Shown: positions 13,801-25,800 of the stretch, in pieces
Position numbering within the stretch: position 1 is the first letter of the stretch
Layout of the letters: every line of letters begins with the position of its first letter
Assembly: GCF_024166365.1 (NCBI RefSeq)
Contig: NC_064819.1
Coordinates: forward strand, 1,562,501-1,626,500
Source of the DNA: Elephas maximus indicus
Taxonomy: Eukaryota > Chordata > Mammalia > Proboscidea > Elephantidae
Direction of reading: 5' to 3'
Length of the DNA: 64,000 nt
Translations under genes and position numbers: made by a program
Notes under the pieces: model-generated
What the model was told of the DNA's origin: nothing
The model's database searches: none
Seen by the model: only the letters and a program-made list of their open reading frames with translations

Positions 13801-16800
13801 GAAGTGCCGAATTCACTACATTCATTTTCAAGAAAAATCTGCCATATATTTAAGTCTAAATAGCCATAATTTGTCTCCCAAACATTCTTTTGAGTGAAAA
13901 CGGTGTTCTATTAAAAAAAAGTAGCTCATTCAGCTTACAAGTCAATCATACAATTGGCTTTTCTCAAGACAATCATCATAAATTCGTAGGCAGAACTGCT
14001 TTATACGTATTTCTCATTTTATTACATAAAATACTTTTAAAATATGTATTCGAGGGTTGATATTTAATCAAATTGATAATTTTTACTCACTCATAGGGTA
14101 TTCTTAAGTGAAACTGGTATTCTGTGTGTGTATGTGTATGACAGTGAAGAATACCATGGCTATTAGTATAGGTTGGTGTCTCTGCCCTTGTTCACGCTGA
14201 GACACCATTGCACCGTGAATGAAAATCTCAGCACAATAAAAAAGGAAAATAATGTTATTGTATTGTATTACAAAAATTGTTTTGACCTTGTGGACCCCCT
14301 GAAAGAGTCCAGGCATCCGAAGACCACACTGAGAGCCACTGCAATAGTGATTCTCCTGGTCCTTCCCCAAAGGACTTACAACCATATACTTGGGTAATCA
14401 TGCACTGAGGAGAGGGTAATATCAACTCTTGAGTGTTGTCTGAGTACCAATCTGAGTTGATCCTGATACACAAGGACGCAAAGCATCATGGGACCCCATT
14501 AGAGTAGGAGCATATGGGGGGTCTGATAACAGAAGAAGCCCTGGGCTGGTCCATGTCACAGTGGGCCCTTTAAGCCTGCAGGTTTGACCAGTGGTTGATT
14601 TCCCCAGTTAGCAAAGGCTTAAATGGAATGGGCACGTACAGCTGGTAGGGTTTCTGGGTGTTGTAACTTGCTTGGGAAGCCCTTCTACCCTAAGATTATA
14701 AAAATATTCCCCAATGTTTTGTCTAATACTTTCATAGTTTTGTTTTTTATATTTTTCTACTTAATCCATCCGGAATTTATTTTTAGTTATGCTATGATAG
14801 GATATTCTTTCTTTCTCCCTCCTTCCCATTCTCTCTCTCTTTGCATCATATGTATTTTTTTAGGTATTTATTGTGGATAGTTAATTATTCCAATATCATT
14901 CATTCAATTTCAATTTTTGCTGAATTTTTCAAATGTCATATTTTATATAAACTGAAGTCCAATATGTAAATGAATCAGTTTAACTTCATTGATCTATTTG
15001 CCTATTTATTGTCATTTACAATATTGTTATTTATATATTTGAGTTTATATCTGGTAGAACAAGTTCCCTTTCACTGTTTATATGTCTGGATTCCTCCACC
15101 AAACTGAGCAAGATCATAGTCTTGCTTATCTTTGTATATCCCACAAAGCCTAGGACAGGGCCTGATAAAGAAAGCCCTATAAATTTTTGAATAAAATTGA
15201 ACGGCTTTAGAGAGGTGGGTCACTCAGGATCCCTCACGCCAAGTACTTAGATCACCATATTCTTCAGCTGGACACAAGGCTGGGCTTCAGACAAGGCCAT
15301 CAGCTAATATTTCTAAGGAAGTTCAGCACCCCACCCCCTCAGTGCCGACCTTTAGAGAAGAAAGCATATCACCTTCCTGGGGAGGTATCGAATTGCTCTG
15401 CGTCTTCTGCGTTCCATCCACGAATGAATTGTTGAAGCTGGAAAATATTCAAAGAAGAGTAAATGGAATCAATTTTATGTACTCGAATGGAGTGGGAGCA
15501 ACTGTTTCTCAACAAAGACATAATAGAACATCAGTTAACCAAAACTAAAATTCCACAAACATCCTTGCAAGACAGAAACTAGAAGTTATGGCATCATTAG
15601 GGAAAAAAAATCCTGTTAACATTCTAAAAATTACATTTATAAGTTATTAATCAATGATTTCCCATTTATGAGACACACCCTTTTGTCAACTATTTTGTAC
15701 TGGATAACCCTGCCTCCACCCCATCCACAGACACAATGAGTTGGTTTAGCATGGACACGTCACAAGACCAGGATCTATGCTGATTCTTTCTCCAGATGCC
15801 ACTCCCTGATTAAAGCTGTTTGGTCCAGTGGTGGGCACATCATCAAGCTGGACAAAGGAAAGCCCCTTCCTAAGAATTGTGGAACCTGAACTGGGAAGAA
15901 GAGCAAATCCCTCTTCCTTCTCCATTTCTCCTACCTTGTGAGAGAAAAAGGGAAAGTTAAGCAGAAGCAGAGAGAGGAGAAGAGATTAGAGTCCTCTCCT
16001 ACTTTAAATTTCTAATTCCACCGTTCCTGAGACACATAGGCATTCTTTGAATTGAGTTCTATAGAGTTTCTTGTGATTAAAATCTTCTCATTCTACTTTG
16101 CTACTTTATACTTGGTTTCTAAAAACTGCTCTTTTGTAACTAAAAACAAACGAACAAGCAAGAATGCTTCTTATGATTTAAAGACTTAATAAAGTTCTTT
16201 ACTGGGTTTATAAGACCACCAATAGATAAGCATTTATGAGCTGTTTATAAAAATAGACTTCATGCTGCCTGTGATGGTTAAGGTTGTGTGTCAACCATGA
16301 TTCTCAGTGGTTTGACAGTTATGATGTTGTTTGTCAGCTATGTAATGATGTAATCACCTCGATGAGGAGATCCAACATAATACAATCACCTTCTCGATAA
16401 GACCTGCTATGAGCAGCCAATCAGTTGAAAGGGAGTTTCCTTGGGGGTATGGCCTGCATTTAATATGTGTGGACTTTTTGGCAAAGTTCACTGGCTTTTG
16501 CTCGTTCTGGATCCCGTATCTGACCTCTGGTTCTTGAGACTTGAGCTAGCAGCTTACCTGCTGATCTTGAGATTTGTCAGCCTCCTCAGCCTGTGAGCCA
16601 GTGGCCTGACATCTGACCTGCCGATCTTGGGGTTTGTCAGCCTCCACAGCCTGTGAGCTGGTGGCTGATATTGGGGTTTGTCAGCATCTACTTAGATCGA
16701 CAATCAAAGCACACGGAAGCAGCAAGAAATCGAATGACATATTACATTAGAAAATGTGCTGAAAAAGACCTTTTTAAGCTGTTAAAATGTAAAGCTGTCA

Positions 16801-19800
16801 GGAGAAGCCCCAAACCTGACCCACAGACTTGGGACTTTCTAGCCTCTTCAACCGCATGAGCCATTTCCTTGATATAAATATTTTTCTCTGTCTCTCTCTA
16901 TATATACATATAAGTGTGTGTGTGTGTGTGTACACATACACTAAGTCATCTCGTGCTGCTATAGCAGAAATAGCACAAATGGATGGCTTTAACAAAGAGA
17001 AATTTATTCCCTCACAGTCTAGTAGGCTACAAGTCCAAATTCAGGGCATCAGCTCCAGGGGAAGGCTTTCTCTCTCTGTCAGCTCTGGAGGGATGTCTTT
17101 GTCATCAATCATCCCCTGGACTAGGAGCTTCTCAGGCACAGGGATCCCTCATCCAAAGGAAATGCCCTGCTCCTGGTGCTGCTTTCTTGTTGGTATGATG
17201 TCCTCCTGTCTCTCTGCTCACTTCTCTCTTTTATATCTTAAAAGAGATTAGTTTAAAACACAATCTAATCTTGCAGATTGAGTTTACATAACTGTTGCTA
17301 ACCTCATCTCATCAGCATCATAGAGAGAGGACTTACAACACATAGGGAAATGACATCAGATGACAAAATGGTGAACAATCACACAATACTGAGAATCATG
17401 GCCTAGCCAAGTTGACAGATATTTTGGGGGGACACAATGCAATCCATGATACACCCTTCACTGGTTTTGCTTCTCTAGAGAACCCAGCCTAAGACACTCC
17501 CCATGCTAATTTTACGTCCAATTCTACCACTTTAAAATATATATAAGAAAATTCAAAAGGTCTTGGAAATGAGCAGCAAACAAGACTTCTGAGATAATTT
17601 GACTTTTCTAGGCAACGAGAATTTATTGTCTTGGGCCGCAGGGAAGGAAAAGAATGAAATTCTAACTAGTTTAGCTCAAGGCTGGGCTCAAGAATCCAGA
17701 AACAGATATGGAATCAGATTTAAGAAATAAAAAGCAAAAAAACAAACCCACTGCTGTCGAGTCAATTCCTACTCATAGTGACCCTGGTGGTATAGTGGTT
17801 AAGTGCTATGGCTGCTAACCAAAAGGTCAGCAGTTTGAATCCACCAGGTGCTCCTTGGAAATTCTGTGGGGTAGTTCTACTCCTCGATCCTGTAGAGATG
17901 CTATAAGATTTAGGAATAAGAGGTATAAATAAGGTGGGGTAGGGACACTGGACAAGATAAAACAGAGGTCAGCAAACTTCTTCCATAAAGGACCAGGTAA
18001 TAAATATTTAAGGCTTTGTGGTTTATATAGTCCCCTTTATGATTACTCGTATCTGTCATTGTAGTACAAAAGCTGCCATAGACAATAAAACAAGAAGTGC
18101 TCAAGGCTCTCTTCCAATAAAACTTTATAAAATCATATGATGGTCAGATTTTGCCCATGGGCCATATTTGGCTGATCTTGACTTAAAATATAATGTTTGT
18201 TCTAAGTTCTTGTATTTACCCTAATTAAAAATAAAAGCAATAAACTTCCCTTGAGCATTCTGTTTTCTTTTTCTCATTTGTCCTCTTAAAAATAAAATAA
18301 ATTTCTAATGACAACTTCAGTTTCTCCCTCAAATTAAATGTTCTAGTCTTACCATAAATATCAACTCTTTTCTTTTTTTCTGCCTTTTCTTCTCTCTCCC
18401 TCCCTTCTCTTCTTCCTTCTTTTCTTTCCCTACCTTAAGTGATGTGTGGCAAGTGTCGAGGGCATGTAATGGGATTCTAATGAGTAAGAAAACTACAATT
18501 CTACTTAGATCGACAATCAATGCCCATGGAAGCAGCAAGAAATCGAATGACATATAGCATTAGAAAATCTGCTGACAAAGATCTTTTTAAACTGTTAAAA
18601 AATAAAACTGTCACTTTGATGAACAAGATGAACCTGAACCAAGCCATGATATTTTCAATCACCTCATAGGCATGAAAAAACTGGACAATGAAGAAAAGGA
18701 CAATTGAAGAAAAACTGATGCATTTGAATTGTAGTGTTGGTGAAGAATATGGAATAAGCCATGAAGTGCCAGAAAAACAAACAACTCAGTCTTGGATTAT
18801 GTACAACCAGAATGCTCCTTAGAAGCAAGGACTTCATCTCACTTGCTTTTGAACAACGTCATCAAGAAAGACCAACTGCTAGAAAAAGACATCGTGTTTG
18901 GTAAAGTACAGAGTCAGCAAAAATGAGGGAAACCCTCCATAAGATGAACTGACACGGTAGCTGCAACAATGGGCTCAAACATACCAGTGATGGTGAGAAT
19001 GGCACAGGGCCAGGCAACATTTCATTCTGTTACACACAGGGTCACCATGAGTCTGAGCAAACTTGACAGCAACTAAGAGCAACAACATGAAAAATTCTAC
19101 AGCTAACATCATACTTAAATTTGAAATATTCCCCCTCTAAGATCAGGAAAGGACCCCTGATGGGGTAGTGGTTAAGCACTTGGCTGCTAACCAAAAGGCC
19201 AGCAGTTCAAACCCACCAGCTGCTCTGCAGGAGAAAGATGTGGCAATCTGTTTCTGTAAAGATTTACAACCTTGGAAATCCTATGGAGCGGTTCTACTCT
19301 GTCCTATAGGGTCGCTATAAGTAGGAACAACTTGACGGCAATAGGTTTGAAGATCAGGAACAAAACAAGAATGTCTGCTCTTAGTACTTCTATTTGACAC
19401 TTTACTAAAAGTCCTAGCATTTAAAAAAAAAAAAAAGGAAAAAAAGGTATAAAGATTAGAAACAGAGACATAAAACTATCTCTATTGAAGATGACATCAT
19501 ACCTATAGAGAAAATTCTCAGGAATCTACAAAACAACTACCAAAATAAACTGAATTTAGAAAAATCATAGGATAAAATACTAATAGTATGAAAACAATTA
19601 TATATTTATATACTAGCAACAAACAATGAAGCAAAATTTTCTAAATCAATTTCATTTACAATAGTGCAAAAAGTTCTTATGAATAAATTCAGAAAAAGAT
19701 ATACCAGACCCGTATGCTGAAAAAAGCAAAACATTGTTGAGGCAAATAAAGTAAACCTAAGTATATGGAGATAAATACCATGTTCATGGGTGGAAAGACA

Positions 19801-22800
19801 ACATAGTTATGATGTCAATTCTCCTCAAATCTGTCTACAGAGTCAACGAAATCTCAATCAAAAGTCAGTAGTTATTTCTATGGAAAGCAACAAGCTGATT
19901 CTAAGATTTATATGGAAATGCAAAAAAGCTAGAATAGCTACAGCAATTTAAAAAAAAAAAAAGAATCCACCTAACTTCAAGTTAAATCTAAGCTACAGTA
20001 ATAAAAATAATCAGGTATTGACTAAGGGATAGACTCACAAATCAATGGAATAGAGAGAGTCCATAAATAGGCTACACATATAAGGTCAATTGATTTTCAA
20101 CAAAGGCGCTAAGTCAAATCAATGAGGAGAGGAAAGTCTTTAAAATTAGTGATAAAATGACTGTATACACACATGCAAAAAAGAACTTCAACCCTTACCT
20201 CACACCATATGCAAAAATTACCTTAAAATAGATTATTGGCCTAAAGGTAAAGGCTAAAACTATAATACCTCTGGAACAAAACCTCTGACTTCGGCATATA
20301 CAAAGATTTCTTAGGTAGGATATGCCTTAGTTTAACAAACTAAAACTAAGAGTGCTGCTATAACAGAAATACCACAAGTGGGTGGTTTTAAAGAACAGAA
20401 ATTTATTTTCTCACAGTTTTAGGAGACTAGAAGTCTGAATTCAGGGAATCAGCTCTACGGGAAGGTTTTCTCTTTGTCCACTCTGTGGGGAAATCCTTGT
20501 CTCAGCTTCCGTCGCCCTGGCACTCCTTGAGTCCTTAGTAGTCTCCACGTGGCACCTATCTTTCCCCAGTTTTGCCCACTTCTCTCTGTGTCTAATCTGC
20601 TCTTTTTATATGTCAGTATTTGTTAGGCTTAAGACACACCCTACACTGATATGATCTCATTAACATAACAAAGCCAACCCTATTCCCAAATGGGATTACA
20701 TACACAGGTATAAGGGTAAGAGTCCAACATGTATCTTGGAGGGACGCAATTCAGTTCACATCAGGACACAAGGAGAACGAGCCATAAAAGAAAAAAATGA
20801 TAAACTGGGTTTTCTCAAAATTAAAAACTTTTGCTCTTTGAAAACTATCGTTAAGAAAATCAAAAGGCAAAATGAAAAAGAAAATATTCACAATGTACGT
20901 ATTTGACAAAAGACAGAACGTGTAAAGAATTCCTATAATTCGATAATATTTTTTAAAAATCACTAAAAAAAAAAACTGGGCTGATTATTTGAACAGATAC
21001 ATCACACACAGAGGAAGATATACGAAGAGCCAATTAGCATGTGAAAAGATGTTCGCCGTTGGTAATCATCAAGGAAATCCAGATTTAAAATACCATACGT
21101 AAGAACAGCTAAAATTAAAAACACAGAATCCAAAGTATTGGCAAGGATGTGGAGCAGCTGGAACTCTTACACACTGCTAGTTGGGAATGTAAAATATGAC
21201 AACCATACTGGAAAATTTCTGGCAGTCTTTGCAAAAGTCAAACGTATACCTAACCATACAACTGGCCATTCCGCTCCTAGGTATTTATCTATCAATACAC
21301 GTGTGTGAATGTTCACGATGGCCCGGAATTGGAAACAATGGCCGAAAAGGACTTAAATGCCCATCAGCAGATAAAGTACAAAGTATCCATTCAGTGGACT
21401 ACTACTTAGCAATAAAAAAGAACACACAACATTGGTGAATCTCAAAACCATTTTGTTGATTGAAACAAGACAGACACAAAAGGGTTTATACATGATTCCA
21501 TTTAAATAAAATGCAAATGAATCTCTGGTAACAAAATGCAGATCAGTAATTGCCTGCAGACCAGGATAAAGGCAGGGAGGGATGGCAAAAACACATGGGT
21601 AATATTTTGGGAATGAGGGAAATGCTTCGTATATTGTTTATGATAGTGATTCATGGGTATATACCAACCAAAAAACCAAACCCGTTGCCGTCCAGCCAAT
21701 TCCAACTCATGGCGAACTTATAGGACAGAGTGGAACTGCCCCACAGAGTTTCCAAGGAGTGCCTGGTGTAGTTGAACTGCTGACCTTTTGGTTGCAGGCA
21801 TAGCACTTAACCACTATGCCACCAGGGTTTCCTCACTGGTGGATACAACTGTCAAAACTCATAACATTGTTCATTTTAAATGGGTATAGTTAATTGTACA
21901 TAAATTAGCTCTGAAAGAGTTGAAAATGGTAATTAAAAATAGTATGAGAAACACCAGATTTTAACACACATAACATTAGAAAATGCAGCCACACAAATAA
22001 ATACAAAACAAAATACAAACCAAAAAACCCATGAACTAAAAATAATGTTCTAGAACAAAACTGTTTCGTCTAAAGCAAAATCGAGTAAGAATAAGATCGT
22101 ATTGTGATCTTACTGCTATTGAAACCTCTTACTCACTTTGAGCACCAGAATTTTCCTTCCCCAAATCCTCACTGTCATATGCCTGAGCAAGCATCCGCCA
22201 CCCACACAACAGACCGGGCCCAGGCATGACTGTGCAAAGCCATACTTCATGAAGACTTCCTCCAGTTGCAAAAAAGGGCTCTCAGAGACAGCCCGTCGTT
22301 TTCCTGAGATGCTGAACTCTTGTTATCTATGGTAAAATCTATGCTCTGCTGTACTCTGCTGATGAGAAAACTTACAGATAGGCATTTCTGATATTTCGCC
22401 ATCCCCAGATAAGAACTTTAGCTTAGTAACTGTTCTGTAGTAAATATAGTTGCTAAGATTTAGTTATTATTTGTAATGTATCAGTATAGGAAACAAAAAA
22501 GTTACATTTTCCTGCCTTGTTATTCATTTGCAGGTCATTTCAAGAATATAAACAAAGTAGTAAGGACTCTGAACAACAACAAAAAAAGAAATTTAATAAA
22601 GCTCTTAATTTGGAAAAAAGATTATAGGCTAAAAAAATAAAAATATAGCTATGCTTTATTATGATGACCATATTGCTCAAACAGAAACCTTGGTGGCATA
22701 GTGGTTAAGTGCTACGGCTGCTAACCAAAAGGTCGGCAGCTGGAATCCGCCAGGTGCTCCTTGGAAACTTTATGGGGCAGTCCTACTCTGTACGGCAGTG

Positions 22801-25800
22801 GGTTTATATTGCTCAAAAGGCAATAGTGTGAAATGGTTTTATTTTGAAATTTATTTTGACATTTCTCTACAGGATGTGGGGCCTCTGTGCTGGCACTGAG
22901 CTGACTGAAAGCCTTTCTTGTTGCTTATTATGACCTTTGCAACTTGTCATTTTTATTATTACTTAACATTTTGTTATTAAAAAAAAGAAACCATTGCCGT
23001 CGAGTCAATTCTGACTCATAGCAACTCTATAGGGCAGAGTAGAACTGCCCCATAGAGTTTTCAAGGAGTGCCTGGTGGTTAACCAAGGAGTACCTTTCGG
23101 TTAACAGCTGTAGTTCTTAACCGCTATGCCATCAGGGTTTTCATTTTATTATCACTTAACATTTAATGAATTCACTATTTAAAAAATAGAACACAATAAA
23201 TATACATTTATTTTTATTTAATAATTTATTTAAACTGTGAAAATATCCTGAAATTTGCTAAAGATAACCAAGGAACAGATTTATTTTACTCCTCATCTGG
23301 TGTGTCAAGCTTTCCAACTTCAAAACTCTGCAACTTACTGTAAATAACTTAAGCAATGGTTTGAAAGTATGAGGGATACGAATTTTAGTATTTACTATGC
23401 TTCTTTTTTCCTGATGTTTTTAGAGAATTAAACATGTTGATGTGCTCTATTTTCCCCCTCTGCAAAACACGAACTATCATTCTTGGTTACTTAACAAATA
23501 CAGCATAATTCATGGAAGGTATCAGAGCACAGTACAAACCGAGGTATTAAAACATTTAGAATCGAAGTAGATTTTTCCTAAAGATTCAAGATTTCAGCTA
23601 AAACTAATGCAACTTTGTGACTGAGACCTTAATTACCCAAAGGAAATTCAAATTATGTTGCCAGAACAACCTTTATTTAGGAACACTCAGCATATGATTT
23701 TTTTCTAATCTCCAATACATAAAGTCAGGGAGGTACAGAAATCTTTCTTTATGAATCTCCCGGCTCTAGAAAGCTTAAAATACCAACCTCGACATAGCAG
23801 TTAGTGATTGTTTGTACCACATTTTGAAAAATTGCATATTGCAAATGTAGGTTAGACATATATTTCCCAATAGTTTTTACAGTTATGAGTGATTCCAAAT
23901 TAGAAATTGTGGCATTCACAATTCACAATTGTCTCATTTTCTTCTTGTTGTTAGGTACCGTGGGGTCGACTCGGACTCATAGAGATCTTATGTAAAACCG
24001 AACAAAACATTGCCTGGTCCTGAGCCATTCTCACAATTGTTGTTATGTTTGAGCCTGTTGTTGTAGCCACTGTGTCAGTCTGTCTCACTGACCCTCTTTT
24101 TCGCTGACCCTGAAACCCTGGTGGCATAGTGGTTAAGAGTTCAGCTACTAACCGAAAGATCAGCAGTTTGAATCCACCAGGTGCTCCTGGAAACCATATG
24201 GGGCAGTTCTACTCTGTCCTATACGGTCACTATGAGTCTCAACCAACTTGACTGGAACGGGTTTGGTTTTTTTGTTGTTGTTGTTGTTATTTTACCAAGC
24301 ATGATATCCTTCTTTTCATTCCCTACCAGTTGCCACTGAGTCAATTCTGACTCAGCAACCCAGGACGGAATAGAACTTCCGCATAGGGTTTGCAAGGCTG
24401 TGCTCTTTACAGAAGCAGACTGCCACATCTTTCTCCCACGGGGCAGCTGGTGGGGTCAATCTAAGATGAACGGTCAACCAGCCAATCATAGTTCTGCCTG
24501 AAAATCTCATCTAAAGCAGTGATTCTCAAAGTGTGAAGTGGGAATTAGTGGAAATCGATGACACCTAACCAGAAAGCCCATGAACTTGGTAACTTTTAAG
24601 GGAGGGAGCCTAGATTATAACTTTATTTCTGATATATAACTGAAAAGCAGTATCACCTGTAGGTATCATTGAAAGCATAATCAGTTTGCCCCAAATTCTA
24701 CTATTTCTAAATAGCAAAAAGGAATGGTTAGAATTAGGGATCTGTGGGACCTTTTCCTCTACTAAGGCTATCTGCCAACTAATGCATTAATTTTATGATA
24801 AACTTTGAAAGTAGAGGAAATGTTTTATTTTCTGCCGGTTTTTTAAGCTAATAACCAGTCTTTCATCAGTAGTTTTCGTTCAGAGGATTCCTGGGTGACC
24901 ACCTCTCTGGTATATTAAAGCAAACAGCTGGTGGAGGGAGGAAAGAAGCTATATTGACATTATTTTCTTCAATTAAGATATCTAGGCACTTAATAAATAT
25001 TATCTCTTTATCCTGAAGCTTTCAATCTAATGGGGATGTTAGGGATTGAATTGTGTCCCCTAAAAATACATCCTGAAATCCTAGCCCCTATCCCCGTGGA
25101 CATAGTCCTGCCTGGAAATAAACTTTTCCTTGTTATGGTAATGACTAGGGTGTGTCCTAAACCTAATCACTTCAGAGTTAGAAAAAGGGCAAATTAGACA
25201 CAGAAGAAACCACACATGGGGGGTGGGTGATGGACGATAGATGCCAGGTGAAGGTCACCAAGAAACCAAGAAATGCCGGGGCTACAGAAGCTGAGACAAG
25301 GATCTTTCCCCCAGAGCTGAAACAGAGAGATTTCCCCTAGAGCCAATGACCCAAAATCAGACTTCTAGCTTCCTAAACTCTGAGAAAGTGAATTTCTGTT
25401 CTTCACCTACTTGTGGTGTTTCTGTTACAGAAGCACCAGGAAACTAAGACAGGGATGATAGATATCCAACAAAGAATGAAACAATTGCACATTTACGTGA
25501 AATGACAATAGCAAATCAATATATGAAAAGTATGGAAAATGTACTTTGAGGGATTAATCGTCGTATGGAGACCTGTAGTAGGCAGCCTCTAGGACGGTCC
25601 GCAGTGATCCCCCCCTCCTACTTTTCACGCCCTTATAAAATCCCCTGCCCCATATTCCCACACTTGCTAATTTACTTCTGACTCACAGAATGCAAGCAAA
25701 ATGATGGGAAGTCACTCTGAGATTAAGTTATAAAAAGACTGTGGCTTCTGTCCTGCTGTGCTCTCAGTCAGTCACGTGTGAATCACTGTCCAATAATAAA

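Larger units (their letters stand above)
16270..17496 (+). mobile_element. LTR, ERVL-like (family A), interrupted twice
   Basis: Starts TGTGATGGTTAAGGTTGTGT and ends 'ctctagagaacccagcctaagaca', like the copies at 29254 and 34344. Two foreign segments lie inside: an RTE piece at 16686-16803 and an antisense family-B LTR at 16938-17451. Without them the LTR is about 600 bases. The flanks CTGCC and CTCCC are a near-match 5-bp duplication. Confidence 0.85.
19089..21955 (+). mobile_element. L1 LINE (ORF2 C-terminal half and 3' UTR), three insertions inside
   Basis: Sense L1: 'cagctaacatcatactta', 'aagatcaggaacaaaacaagaatg', 'cacaatagttatgatgtc'-type ORF2 text, then 'attgaaacaagacagacacaaaa' and a diverged 3' UTR. 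The frame is broken throughout; the fragment at 21196-21438 keeps the typical YLTIQLAIPLLGIYLSIH motif. Interrupted by a SINE (19150-19349), an LTR (20323-20763) and a SINE (21665-21834). Confidence 0.85.

Noticed and set aside
16829..17251. 140-codon frame over an antisense LTR
   Set aside because: The same translated text (MDGFNKEKF, SSRLQVQIQGISSRG) appears in other antisense family-B LTRs at 46581 and 51210, so it is a repeat shadow.
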